NCBI GenBank assembly: GCA_010909165.1
Contig: VJWM01000182.1
Coordinates: forward strand, 62,001-126,000
DNA: 64,000 bases
Source: Anthoceros angustus
Lineage: Eukaryota > Streptophyta > Anthocerotopsida > Anthocerotales > Anthocerotaceae
Direction of reading: 5' to 3'
Positions 1 to 10,522 of the stretch are shown piece after piece (positions within the stretch are counted from its first letter, which is position 1; every line of letters begins with the position of its first letter). Under the pieces are notes generated by a model, which saw nothing but the letters and a program-made list of their open reading frames with translations, had not been told where the DNA came from and ran no database searches. A program made the position numbers and the translations under genes.

Positions 1-2640
1 GGTGAGGCGCACGCATGCGGCCAGCTGGGCGAAATCTCCCTTTTGTTGTGCGGTGGCAGATAGCGGCAGATAGGCGGCGAGGAGAAAACTCACGCTCGGG
101 GCATCTTGGCGAAGGAGGAAATAAATGAGGCAGGGGGACCAGCGGAGAAAGAAGGAGGTGGTGCCTTCCTCTCGAGGCAGTCGCAGGGAGGCGGGAGGTT
201 TTTGTGAGCGAAGAGGAAGGAAGATGGCGCCTCGAGCGGCGAAATTCCACCGCGGTGGCCCAACATGGACCACTAGAAGGTTAGAACTGGCGGCCTTGTG
301 CGAGGCGGGCTGGATTTCATGGAGAAGAAATGGTGCTCCCAACATTGGTGTGGGAGTCGCCATGGCTGAGAACCGGTCATAGAGGCGGCGAGGAAGAGGC
401 CGCAAAATTGGGATTTGGGGCTCTTAAGGGCATGTATGGGCGAGAGGAATCGGAGGATGGGAGCACGGTGATTGACCCCCGGAGGAAGAAGACCACGAGG
501 CTGCGGTGACGCGCTGAAGCACAGGGAAGTGAGGGGTTAACAATGGATGGGTGACTCGCCAACTCGTGTCTGCGGTGGTGGGATTGGCCAAGTGGATTTT
601 GTGTTTCTGCGAGCCAGGAGTTGGATCACATGGCGGACCACTTCTGGTCTTCCTTCATGAAGTGGTTAAGGGCACACGTCGATTGGGAAGGATGATTTTT
701 GAAAGAGCACAGCAGAGAAAGGCGGGCTCCCTTCCTCGGCCCTCCTTGATTTCACCCTTTTTGATTCATGTGTTTGCGCATTCCGGATGCCTAGCAGTTG
801 AAGGCGTATATGCGCCCTTCATAGCTGGGCCTCGGGGAACTCAGGTAGAGGAGGAGGAGTGTAAGGAGGACTCAGGGAAGGATTCCAGCAGTTGAGAATG
901 CGCCTCTTTAGAAGATTCGGATGAAGGTGGGGAGGTTTCCAAGGGCAAGAAGCGGAGGGTGGCGGCGGTGAGCAGGGGTTGGCCAAAAGGGAAGCAACTG
1001 GTGTCTAAGCCCATCGCGGAAGGAGGAGGCAGGGTGGAAGCCAGATAGGAGGCTGCGGATGGGGATCGGCTCCACAGAACCCTAAGAGCCCGGCCCGGGA
1101 TTGTCCACAGGAGGGAGGGTAAGGACCTCTGCAGAAAGGCGTATTGTGCTGCGGCGTCGGATGAGGATGCTCATGTCCACAGCCCACGCATGGTGGCGGG
1201 TGCTCACTCTAAATGTGTATGTGGTTGTTGGGGACGGAGGCGAAACTACGGTGCACATCTTGGCCCGCAGGCGTTTACGATGGTTCCTTGAGCAGGGCTG
1301 GGCCTACCCCAAGTGGTGATCGAGGAGATGAGTGAGGCGGAGGCTAGAGCATGGAGGGAGGAGCACACGATGTGGCTGTCCGGACGAGTGGAATAATAGG
1401 CATAGGGCCTATAGGCAGCGCGATGCGCGGAGAGAAGAAACCGCATGCGGCAGTGAGGTGGAGGTTTTGGGGAGAATCGCTCGGATCGGGCGTGGCGGGG
1501 AGGCGAGAGGACCCCATGGGCGTAGGGCTGGGCGGCAAAGCAACCGCAGGCCTGATTTTAGAGGAGCACGACATCATAGGCCAGGTTTCTTTTGGGTTAG
1601 GGAATAGGATGTTTTGAGAACTGCTTGGTGTGGTTACTGGTGGTAGGAGCGCTCATGGTAGGGGCCATAATTTTTAGACCTTTGGAGAAGTGGTGTGGTG
1701 ATCCGTAGCTGGATGTATAAGAGACCCTTTTTGTGTCTCTCTTAACAGATAATTTCAGGTGTGAACTTCCGTGTGTCGAATCTGCGCGCGAGGTTGGTTG
1801 GAGACGTCTGATCAGCATCAAACTAGTTCAGTGCACCGTCTTCTCGTCACAAGAAGGCCGGGAAGGTCCACGGTGGTCGAGGCGGGTGGCCAAGCTCACG
1901 TTTGGGGTGGTGTGATGAGGTACCAGTGCATCTTTGAGAAGGGCATGAATTTAGTGGAAGGCTGAGGGTGAGGCTGCCGATGTCTTGAATGCCCAATCTT
2001 GACAGTGTTTTTTTTGTCCTCCTTCCCAAACCTGACAGGCGTGTTTCATTCCATGAGGAGAGATGCATGTGTGAGTGTGTGGCTGAGAGAGAGGGAGGTT
2101 TTATTTGTGTATGGTGGAGTGAGAGGTCCTTGGAAGAAGTGGATGAGTGTGCTGCTGTAGGGGGGTGCGTGTGCGTTTTGGAAAAAACGCGGAATGTTGG
2201 AAAAGGGTGGGAGTGAATGGTGAGATCAACGAGCACCAGCGACGGAGTGAGGCACCGCGGCGTTCGTGGTCATGGTGTATAACCCCCGGGAAGTTCCGAG
2301 TGCGGATACCCCTGGGAGTGAATTAAGAGTACGTGTGAACCTGTGTGTGTGTGTGCACGTGTGACCATAACCCTCAAGGACGCAGGAAAGGTGACAAATA
2401 GTCATGGCGCGGCCGCGCCGGGACCGCCCGGTGGTTGAATACCCGCTGCGGTGCTGAACTTTCCTGCGGTGGCTGAACTTCTCACTGTGGTGGCCGAGCC
2501 TACCACGGTGGTGGGTTCGGACATGGTAGCTGGTTATGGTGGAGTAATGATTGGTTATGGTAGGGCTAGAATCCATAGTTTTAGAACATCCTGACACAAA
2601 ACCATTCCCTTGGGATCGAATCCCAGGACTATAACGACAT
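1..2640. other. Repeat-derived GC-rich stretch, no assignable gene
   Basis: I see no intact gene here. Frames are short (longest 114 codons, 551-895 plus) and show no family signature. A Glu/Ala/Arg-rich plus frame around 1320-1420 looks like a coiled-coil or gag remnant but is broken. A CTACCACGGTGG-type motif at 2499-2514 matches the palindromic arrays of element E further along, so this is probably decayed sequence of that family. A short GT dinucleotide run lies at 2341-2356. Confidence 0.45.
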
Positions 2641-2651
2641 AGAGGGTAAAT

Positions 2652-2876
2652 GTGGCCTCCTTGCACCTTCGGACGCAAACACCCATTCACAACTATGTAC
2701 CTGAGATGACAAGGAACCTCATCTCTGTTAGAAAGCTAAACATGGATATTTTTAGCCACATCCTGTTTACACCTACAGAGTGTCAGATCATTGACGCATT
2801 TGATCATCGTAAGGTCTTGGCGTATGGATCATCTGACCATGATCCTTTCCGTCTTCAAACAAATAGTGGTGTTGCA
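2652..2876 (+). pseudogene. Copia polyprotein scrap (protease end / pre-integrase)
   Basis: The plus frame reads YVPEMTRNLISVRKLN followed by a Cys-containing stretch and KVLAYGSSDHDPFRLQ. This resembles the segment between the Copia aspartic protease and the integrase zinc finger (the family pattern is VPxLxxNLLSVxxL ... G...LY.L). No protease DSGA motif precedes it and no HHCC finger follows. It is a fragment cut on both sides, joined on the right to LTR-like repeat family A. The assignment rests on motif resemblance only. Confidence 0.55.
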
Positions 2877-2934
2877 CAAACCCACTTGGCCTCACAGGCT
2901 CCAAATGCCTCTGCAAGACAGATTGACAAGGCCA

Positions 2935-3990
2935 AGTGTGGGAGGAAAACCCTGGGGCTTCCGAGATTCCCCCTCTAGCGGCCACACTTATCCCATTGTC
3001 AAACCCGTATATTGGGTTTTCCCATGAGACTTGTGGTGTCGAGTTCTAGGAATCGATCCTTTGCTTGCGTACTACACTACCTCAGCCTTCTAAACAAGCA
3101 AGGCGCCCTCTAACTCTCCCTCTACAGTAGCTGCACCACCTGCACTGCTCCGAAAATTCACCAATTCGCGACCTACAACGACACAACACAATTGCAGGTC
3201 ATGCCTTAATAGCAAGGAGTCTATCACGGGTGCCCAAGGACCCCCTGACCCACACCGCAATTTTGTCTCTACTTCTAAGACCAATCTTCTCCACACAGGG
3301 AGCGCCCTCTTACTTGCAGTTGGGATTAAATCCGTGAGCTCACCTTGTGGCCTTCCACTGTACCTACCTAATCCTCTACTCATCATCCACTCATCATCTT
3401 CCTCAGCGCTCAACTCATCTCCTCATCCTCCTCCTAATCTAACCTCAATTCAGGTTCATTGGCCTCGGCTGTCCCTTCATGTGCACAGGGGTCCCAAAAC
3501 ACAAGCCGATAAGTTCTTCCTTGGGCGGTTGCTATGAGTTTGACACGGCAGTGAACCTTGAGAGTCTTTCACAATAGTCTGCCCTCGAGAGTTCCTTGGG
3601 CATCGCCACACACCCAAAGCAAAGCAATTTCAGAACCATTCACAAGGGAGCAACTCGTCGCGCTCGCGAGGCGAGCCCTCTACCAAGCACTCGAGCCACC
3701 TGACTTCCTCTCTACCGAATGACTGCGTTGGCTTGCAGTAACGAAATTCCTTTACAAGGGGCAAAGGACTCGCGAGTATGGAAGTGCAAGACAAGATACT
3801 TTACTTCCTGAAATCCTCCTCCTCTTATAGGAGGCCTTCCACATACAACCTCCCTTGGGTGCGCCTGTTGTAGGCCACCTTTCCCAATATTTTATTATTT
3901 CCTACCGCCAGTATTTAAGTCCTGGCATCCAAGTCTACTGTCTGATCCTAGGTAAATTCTATTCTAGCAATTTCTCCTATGGCAACTCTT
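2935..3990 (-). repeat. LTR-like repeat family A, copy 1 (inverted)
   Basis: The reverse complement of about 2940-3250 matches 23,740-24,000, including the phrases GTGTTGTGTCGTTGTAGG and AAGTGTGGCCGCTAGAGG. The reverse complement of about 3790-3990 matches 20,930-21,180. A TATA-like CTATAAG (minus strand, 3824-3830) is followed by the GAGGAGGA run shared with the other copy, as expected of an LTR promoter. The block follows the 3' side of the minus-strand element E1, where a 3' LTR would sit. Copy 1 lacks the roughly 2-kb GC-rich segment that splits copy 2. Exact ends were not found. Confidence 0.5.
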
Positions 3991-4311
3991 AAATAACGTC
4001 AGTCTATAGTATCTATCCTTCTCATTCCCCAAAGCACATTTATGGTCATTAACCAATTTCAGTCCTTATCTTGCTGGGGCGGCGATGCGTCTCCTGCTGA
4101 TTGGCTCCCTCACCCTCTTTTTGCTCCTGTCCCCTCCCCAGCCTCTGTCTTTTTCGTGGCTTGTGGGGCAAGTACCCTTCTTCCCCTTCTTCCCACTCCG
4201 CGAGGCGGTGCCCTGATCCCTCTCACCCTTCAGGCAATTGCGCCCCTCCCTTGCTCACAAACGGCCCCGCTTCTAGCTCCCTCTGGCGGCCGTGCTCCCT
4301 TTAGAAGGTCA

Positions 4312-4374
4312 CCCTACCGCGGTAGTCTGACAGCCTACCGGGGTAGGTTGACCACTTACCATGATAGGTTGGTC
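4312..4374. repeat. Short palindrome array (CTACCGCGGTAG type)
   Basis: Three consecutive imperfect palindromes of the form CCTACC-NN-GGTAGG, spaced about 18-21 bases centre to centre (CCTACCGCGGTAG, CCTACCGGGGTAGG, CTTACCATGATAGG), separated by short spacers rich in TGAC or TGACAG. On the plus strand they translate as a YRGxLT-type periodic peptide. The same motif recurs in E2 and in the E1 N-terminal region. Confidence 0.8.
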
Positions 4375-4759
4375 TCCCCTTCCAACACTGTTGTCTTCTC
4401 TTCACCTCGGAGATACTTCCTGGGCTAAGGTCTTCCTGGCTCCTTTGCCTGCTGTTTGATTTGTCCATACCTATCATGAAGCATTATCAAAAAACCTCTT
4501 TTTCCCAGTTGTGGCTCACCAATGTCTCTTCCCTAGTGATCCCTCCGGGCCTTCTTCGTGGTGGACTCCTCTCTAGGCCCCGGTTCTTCTCTTGGTCGTG
4601 GGGGGTGGGAATTCCTCACCCCCTCTCCTACCTCGATGGGTCGGACCCCGTCCTTGGTCGCTTCCGGTGGGGCTGCTCCCTCCACCACCTTGTCTTCTCT
4701 CCTAGGGGGCATGTCGCTGGTCCCCCCTGGCCTTTCCATCCTCAGCCAGGCCTGCTGCC

Positions 4760-4909
4760 CGTAGGCGGGCACCTATGGCGTAGGTCCAGAGGAGCCCGTA
4801 GGCCACCTACGCCCGTAGGTCCTTGTCCTACCACGGTAGGCTAGCAACCTACCATCGTAGGGTGGTCACCTACCGTGGTAGGTTGACCTCCTGCAAGGGT
4901 AGGCTGCCC
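4760..4909. repeat. Short palindrome array, second block
   Basis: At least six units related to CCTACCACGGTAGG in about 150 bases. The best-preserved are CCTACCACGGTAGG, CCTACCATCGTAGG and CCTACCGTGGTAGG; the leftmost units are decayed CCGTAGG or CTACGCCCGTAGG forms. Spacers are 6-10 bases, again with GTTGACC or GGTCACC words. Confidence 0.78.
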
Positions 4910-5066
4910 ACCTTCCTTGCTGGTTGCGCCATCTTCTCCTCTTAGCATCGCGGCTTCTCCTCCGTCCGCCGCTCCTCGACTCCTCATGAGTCCATAGCTT
5001 GTGCCTCATCAAAATCGGGGCCTCGGCTGCACACTGCATGACACCTCCGATCATCATCATGAGGAC

Positions 5067-5880
5067 CTAAAGTCCTCCTATTGGCAAGAGCAACACCTCA
5101 TTGTTGGCCTTCAATATCCTATTATGGAGTTGGGCTCCCAAGCTGTGGTATTGCATCTGGAGGTCGTCGAGCTCAGTGGGCCATTCTCCATCTTCACAGC
5201 TACCCCTGTAGGCATCCCTTGCCATTGTCAATTCACCCTCCCTCACATGTAGGGTGACGTTCTCCTCTCTAGCTTCTCTAAGTTGGTTGGGCAACTTCGT
5301 ATGTAGGGCATAATCTGCCCGAAATCGTCTCTTCCTGACCACCAGCATCCTGTGCACCATTTTCTTGTGGTGCTCTTCCTCCTGGAACCTTCTTTGTTCC
5401 AGATCAGCTATTTGCTTGGCAAGCACCTCCTTCTCCTCTTTCCAAGCATTCTTCTCGCACTCCAGCCCTTGCACTTGGAGGTCTTGAGTGATCAATTCTG
5501 TATGTCTCACCTCCAGACTCAACCGGGTCCTCCGCAATTCTTCCTTCATGTCCCGGATTTTGATGGCTTGGGTGGCCATCACTTGCTCTTGTGCCTCCAC
5601 CTACTGGACAACTCGCTTCTCTCTCCTTAGAGCCTCAGATTTACTTCTCCGCTCCTGCTCTAGTTGGGCAAAATGGTCTTCCGCCTTTTGCCTCCATGTG
5701 TCTCGTTGGCCTGTGGCTCAGACAGCCCTCTCCTCTGCTTGGGACAACTTCCCTTCCAAGGTCTTCTCTGTCCTCCTGTGGTCCATGACATCTTGCTGGA
5801 GTTTCTCCACAGCCTTCTCCAACTTGGCTGCCTTCTCATCGGATTCCATGGCCTCCAAGTGCCACTTGATACCAGGCCCT
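5067..5880 (-). pseudogene. Element-borne coiled-coil protein, copy A (broken)
   Basis: This is the downstream tandem copy of the coiled-coil ORF in E1. The minus frame carries LEAMESDEKAAKLEK near 5860, then WRQKAEDHFAQLEQERRSK, MATQAIKIRDMKEELRR and the C-terminal signature CEDGEWPTELDDLQMQYHSL. Two in-frame stops interrupt it (a TGA near 5722 and a TAG near 5605), so only the last 177 codons (5067-5600) are open. Its C-terminal tail differs from copy B. It lies right after the stop of copy B, a head-to-tail duplication. The sequence predicts long Glu/Arg/Gln-rich helices. I recognise no protein family; it could be an unusual gag-like protein or captured host sequence. Confidence 0.6.
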
Positions 5881-5971
5881 CATGGCCTGGTTCCCCAGGA
5901 CCTCGCGTGGGTCACACTTTCAGTGATCTGGCGGACTCTGGGGCGTGATGGCTACCTACAGTGGTGGCGGC

Positions 5972-6638
5972 CTACGTGGTGAAACCTATGATTGGGCTGC
6001 CCACCCACCTTGCTCTCGGCGCCATCTTCTTCCCTCGGCGCCGCGGTCTCTCCTCCATCCTCCGTCTCTCCAGACTCCTCGGAGTCCATGTCACTTGTGG
6101 CCTCATCAAAGTCACGGGGCCCTCCGGCATCTCACTGTCATCATCATGAGGACCCAAAGTCCTCCTCTTGGCCAAGCGCAGCACCTCGTTATTGGCCTTC
6201 AGTATCCGGTTGTGGAGATGGGCCCCCAAGCTATGATATTGCATTTGGAGGTCATCAAGCTCCATGGGCCATTCTCCATCTTCACACCTACCCTTGTAGG
6301 CGTCTCTTGCGGTGGTCAACTCTCCCACCTTCACATGGAGGGTCACATTCTCCTCCCTTGCTTCTCTCAGTTGGCTGGCTAATTTCGCTTGAAGGGCATA
6401 ATCCGCCCAAAATCGTCTCTTCCTCATCACCAGCATCCTATGCACCACCTTCTTGTGGTGCTCCTCCTCCTGGGACCTCCTCCGCTCCGAGTCCGCTAGT
6501 TGTTGGGCAAGTCTCTCCCTCTCCTCCTGCCAAGCAACCTTCTCGCGCTCCAACTCTTGCTTCTCCTCCAAATTGAACCGGGTCCTCCGCAATTCTTCTT
6601 CCATGTCCCAGATTTTGATGGCTTGAGTGGCCATCACC
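5972..6638 (-). CDS. Element-borne coiled-coil protein, copy B, C-terminal half
   Basis: An open minus frame beginning at MATQAIKIWDMEEELRR and ending in an Arg-rich tail. Order: a Glu/Arg-rich helix of about 65 residues, HHKKVVHRMLVMRKRRFWADY, a second helix (LREAREENVTLHVKV), then the conserved block CEDGEWPMELDDLQMQYHSL and LHNRILKANNEVLRLAKRR. It is the downstream half of one ORF; the CACTA-like insertion at 6639-9763 separates it from the upstream half. Removing the insertion and one copy of the 3-bp duplication leaves the frame open (440 codons from the ATG at 10,419). Unknown function; the signature recurs in copies A and E2. The current product would be truncated. Confidence 0.6.
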
Positions 6639-6667
6639 CCCTACTAGAAATGGCAGCCCATGTTACA
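6639..6667 (+). repeat. CACTA-like left terminal inverted repeat
   Basis: Starts CCCTACTAGAAATG; pairs with the reverse complement of 9735-9763 with one mismatch (position 15, G versus C). The preceding ACC is the target duplication. Confidence 0.92.
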
Positions 6668-6905
6668 CTTAATGTTAAGATTTGGACCCTTGGATGTAAC
6701 ACTTATGTTGCAATTTTGGGGTCATGTATCACTTTTTGGGCCTCTTGTTACACTTTGGCTTCGAAACCAGACCGGAGCATTTGTTGCAACCATGTTGCAA
6801 TGGTGTTGCAATTATGTTGAGATGAAGTGAGAGGTGCTTTTGTCCTCTCTCAAGATTGCAACAAGATTGCAACATATAAAGTGTTACAAGAAAAGTCTTG
6901 TAACA
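6661..6905. repeat. Subterminal motif cluster of the CACTA-like element
   Basis: Repeated TGTTACA, TGTAACA, GTTGCAA and TTGCAAC words in direct and inverted orientation, for instance around 6784-6812 and 6853-6903. In CACTA elements such clusters are transposase-binding sites; that role is inferred here. A matching cluster lies at about 9210-9740. Confidence 0.7.
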
Positions 6906-7627
6906 CTTTTGGAGGCTTGGTACCAGAACCTCCTCCCATCTACCTTCCTCCTTTTACTACTATTACCCTATGGAATACCTAGTTTTACTTAGTAGTTCCA
7001 TACTCGTATGAATACACATACATAAATACATGTATATATGAATACAGATACATAAATACATATCGAATAATTAATAAATACATATTATTCATGGTAACAT
7101 ATACTATACGGTAATTTTCTATGATATACGGTCATATTCTATTTTGTATAAAATAAGCATATCGTCACGGATAACGTACATACTTTACACGTCCACGATC
7201 GTTTACGGTTTGTCCTTGAGCTCGGTGCCTTTTGTGCCTCTGAGTTTGTGCTACAGCGGACCCATGTTTGCTATTGCGGCATGGGGTTGTTTGGCTCAAG
7301 TCCTCCTCCTTCTCTCTCCCCTAGACAAGCTGCCTCATGTCATGATTCGCTTTTTTACCCTTGCCTTGACCATGGCTGCTGTTGGTTGCTCCACTCCTAT
7401 CCTCCCTCTGCCACCCGCCTCTTCCACTCCCTTGCGTTGTTTTCACTGTCCACACTCAACACATGTCTGTTACTTGCTGGTGACAGTACACTCGCCCTTC
7501 TTTGTGCTACAGCACCCGGATCTGGCCCTCCAAACACGTCCCTCCTACCGTGCACCGGCCTTGTCACTCCCTATTCACCCAAGACCCTGCCCTACTAGCA
7601 TCGCCTTCTCTAATGTCACATCACAGT

Positions 7628-8520
7628 CTAGTTACGCATCAAATAAAATTTTGAGGTAGGAAATCACAGCATGGAATGGGTCTTGGCCTCACCTTGCAGC
7701 TATACATGTACATGAGACCCCGCCATTCTTCCATCGCCTTCCTAACTTCATCATAGTGCAGTTACGCATCTGAAAATTTGAGATAGGAAATAACATGGAA
7801 TGGGTCTTGGCGACCTTGCAACTACTTGCGATTGTACATGTACGAGACACCCCATGCTACTATCGCCTTGTCTAACATCAAATCACACTAGCTAGTTACG
7901 CCTGAAAATTTGAGAGGAAATCACGGTATTGGAACAGTCTTGGCGACCTTGCAATGCTCTGCAAGTACAAGATCCGCTTCGGTGCGTGATCCACCATCCC
8001 TTCACCAATGTCGTGTCACTTGGTTACGCATCGGTGAAAATTTTGAGGCCCGGAAATCACGGCATGGAGCGGGCCTCCTCCTCTTCCTTTCCCCTCTCCC
8101 CTCCTCCTCCTTCCCATCTCCCCTCCTCTTCCTCCCCTCTCCCCTCCTCTTGCTCCTCTTCTTTTCCATCTTCCTCCTCCTCCTTATAATCTCCCCCTCC
8201 TGTCCTTTCGCTTTCCCCCTCCTCCTCCTTCCCTCTCGCCCTCCCTCTCCTCCTCCTCCTCCTCCTCTACCTCAGATCCCTCTCCCCCTTTTCCTCCTTG
8301 CCTATCGCCTTGTCTAACATCAAATCACACTAGCTAGTTACGCAACAGCTGAAAATTTGAGAGGAAATCACAGTATTGGAACAAGTCTTGGCCTGACCTT
8401 GCAATGCTCTCAAGTACAAGATCCTTCTTGTACACGTGATCCACCATCCCTTCACCAACGTCGTGTCACACTGGTTACGCATCAGCTGAAAATTTGAGAC
8501 TGGAAATCACAGCATGGAAT
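7628..8520 (+). repeat. Internal tandem repeats of the CACTA-like element
   Basis: About six imperfect copies of a unit of roughly 130 bases, each with GTTACGCATC, then AAAATTTGAG, GGAAATCAC and a GGAATGGGTCTTGGC-like phrase, starting near 7630, 7755, 7890, 8025, 8336 and 8475. Two of the intervals are enlarged by polypyrimidine tracts. Confidence 0.75.
8073..8301 (+). repeat. Polypyrimidine (CCT/CTC) tract, copy 1
   Basis: Almost pure C/T on the plus strand, built of CCTCCT and CTCCCC words. The same composition recurs at 8523-8776. The long frames across these tracts are low-complexity artefacts. Confidence 0.85.
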
Positions 8521-8522
8521 AG

Positions 8523-8776
8523 GCCTCCTCCTCTTCCTTTCCCTCTCCCCCTCCTCTTGCTCCCCTTCTTTTCCATCTTCCCCTCCTCCTCCTTATAATC
8601 TCCCCCTCCTGTCCTTTCGCTTTCCCCCTCCTCCTCCTTCCCTCTCGCCCTCCCTCTCCTCCTCCTCCTCCTCCTCCTCTACCTCAGATCCCTCTCCCCC
8701 TTTTCCTCCTTGCCTCTCCCCTTCCTCCTCTCCTTCTCTTCCTCCTCCTCCTCTCCCCCTCCTCCTCCTTGCCTCC
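8523..8776 (+). repeat. Polypyrimidine (CCT/CTC) tract, copy 2
   Basis: Near-duplicate of the tract at 8073-8301, sharing a long run from CTTATAATCTCCCCCTCC onward, so it arose by duplication of a repeat unit, not independent slippage alone. Confidence 0.85.
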
Positions 8777-9734
8777 GCACGTAGAGTGAGCCTTGCACCC
8801 ACGAACTTAGACATAGGTAAATAATATTATGTTTAGGTTACAAGTATATACATGTATAAATACATATATATACATACATAAATACGTATTTCAGTCATAT
8901 ATATATAGGAATATACACAACAAGTGGGCCTGCAAACCGTATATATAGATAGACATATAAATAATCTAGAATCCTACTATACATAATCAGGTAAAAACAA
9001 GAGTTTTCAATTGCGTATGTGGAGCTTAAAAACAAAACCAGATGTGGACACAAGGGTGCATTGAAGAGGGAAGGTAGATTATAAATGCATAGCTATGCAA
9101 AGGAGGCAAAATGGAAAGAGAATGACAACCACAGGGAGAGAGATAGAGTTCTTGGTTGCTGTCATGTAGGAAAAGCAAGAGGGGAAGAATAAAATAGTAG
9201 CGTGAGAGGGGAACACATGTTGCAACACAAAGAGGGAAAAATTATAAAATGGGTGTCATACTGGAGCATTAACTAGGAGTGTGAGGTGAAAGGAGAGACC
9301 AAAGGAGTTGTTAAGATGGTGAGAGAAGGTGAGAAGAAAATCACAAACTTAACACCAAGCCAACAAACTTAATGCTAAGCTCTTAATGGTGAGGTGTAAG
9401 GTCAACGACCACTTGCATGTTGTTAAGATGGTGAGAGAAGGTGGAAAGAGTATCACAAACTTAACACCAAGCCAACTAACTTCATGAGTGGTCCAAATGG
9501 AAAGTGTTACATGAAATTGTAACAAAGGACTGTAACATAAGCAGGTTTGCATAGTATATGTTTGAAATCATAAACAATGCTTGTGAGAGAGGTGTACTTA
9601 GGAGGGTGAGGTGATGAGGAGAGTCGTTCGTGTTAAGATGGTGACAAAATGAGAAGGAAATAGTGTCAAACTTAATACCAAGCCTACATAGCTTGTTGCA
9701 ATTTGAAAGTGTAACATAAAATTGCAATAATGAC

Positions 9735-9763
9735 TGTAACATGGGCTGGCATTTCTAGTAGGG
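9735..9763 (-). repeat. CACTA-like right terminal inverted repeat
   Basis: Ends CATTTCTAGTAGGG followed by the duplicated ACC; inverted match to the left end. Confidence 0.92.
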
Positions 9764-10419
9764 ACCTGCTCCTGCGCCTCCACCTGCTGGACCGCCCACT
9801 TCTCTCTCCCTGGAGCCTCAGTCTTGCTCCTTCGCTCCTGCTCTAGCTGGGCAAAATGCTCCTCCGCCTTTTGCCTCCATGTGTCCCGTTGGGTGGTTGC
9901 TCGGACAGCTCTTTCTTCGGTTTGGGACAACCTTCCTTCTAGGACCTTCTCCGCTCGCTGCTGGTCCACAAGGTCCCGCTGGAGCTTCTCCACATCCTTC
10001 TCCAATTTGGCTGCCTTCTCGTCGGACTCCATGGCCTCCAGCTGCCACTTGGTCCCTACTCGTCGCTCCGTCATCTCCTGGGCCTTGTTCGCCCGGATTT
10101 CCTCCTGACATGCCCATAGGGAGGCTGTTAGCTCCCTAGCCCCCTTCAAATCCACATGGCTGAGCACCTCACAGGCACTCAGCAAATCTCCTAGGGGCCC
10201 CAATTCCGCCCCCTTTGGCTTCTTGCTTGAAATCTCCAGCCCCCTTGCACTCCTCAGGCCATCGCGCGGCGGGGTAGGCCCTCGCACGGTCGCCCCATCC
10301 GCCCTTCCTCCCAGCGCGGGTGATGGCGGCCTAGGTGCCACCCGCGACGCCTCGCGCTGACCCTCCTTCCTCTTCCTCCCTACCGCCGTAGGCTGCTTGC
10401 CTACCGGCGTAGGGTGCAC
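9764..10419 (-). CDS. Element-borne coiled-coil protein, copy B, N-terminal half
   Basis: The upstream half of the ORF split by the CACTA-like element. It starts at the ATG at 10,419 with a Pro/Arg/Gly-rich disordered segment of about 75 residues, then VLSHVDLKGARELTASLWAC and a long Glu/Lys/Arg/Gln helix region (KWQLEAMESDEKAAKLEK ... HFAQLEQERRSK) ending VEAQEQV at the insertion. In the interrupted allele the frame runs 50-odd codons into the transposon. Joined in frame with 5972-6635 it makes 439 residues. Two homologous copies (5067-5880 minus and 19,045-20,187 plus) keep the same order. No enzyme motif, membrane span or known gag domain is visible; a structural or self-assembling role is a guess. 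Confidence 0.55.
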
Positions 10420-10522
10420 CTCTGTGGTGGTTGAGCCCCCCCTGTGGTAGTCGACTACCTACCAGCGGTGGTTGCCTCCTGGGGTGGTGCCTCCCTACGG
10501 GGTAGGGGCTGCCTCCCCTAGG
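10377..10522. repeat. Palindrome-derived array within the E1 N-terminal coding region
   Basis: Decayed units of the CTACCNNNGTAGG family (CTACCGCCGTAGG, CTACCGGCGTAGG, then GTGGTGG and CTACGGGGTAGGG variants). Another clean unit, CTACCGTGGTAG, lies at 10,599-10,610. Here the array overlaps the presumed N-terminus of the coiled-coil ORF, so unit number would vary the protein's length. Confidence 0.65.

Larger units (their letters stand above)
3991..5060 (-). other. 3' part of element E1, degenerate coding-like sequence
   Basis: This continues minus-strand element E1 beyond the coiled-coil gene. Its reverse complement is recognisably similar to 20,100-20,870 in element E2, including the shared stretch around the AATGACCATAAATG phrase. 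It holds two arrays of short palindromes (listed separately) and no long intact frame. A related piece also occurs at about 25,130-25,215. Confidence 0.45.
6639..9763. mobile_element. Complete non-autonomous CACTA-like (En/Spm) transposon
   Basis: A 3125-bp insertion with 29-bp terminal inverted repeats (6639-6667 and 9735-9763, 28 of 29 positions matching) that begin CCCTACTAGAAATG. It is flanked by the 3-bp direct duplication ACC (6636-6638 and 9764-9766). Superfamily CACTA is known for 3-bp duplications and CACTAC..GAAA-type ends; here the first five bases are CCCTA, a one-base departure. Subterminal regions are full of TGTTACA and TTGCAAC words in both orientations. There is no transposase frame: the interior is AT-rich runs, tandem repeats and polypyrimidine tracts. 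The element sits inside coiled-coil copy B, and uninterrupted copy A shows the empty site. Confidence 0.9.

Noticed and set aside
7144-7659. 171-codon plus frame inside the CACTA-like element
   Set aside because: Low-complexity Ser/Leu/Pro composition over AT-rich then C/T-rich repeats; no transposase motif; a shadow of the repeat structure.
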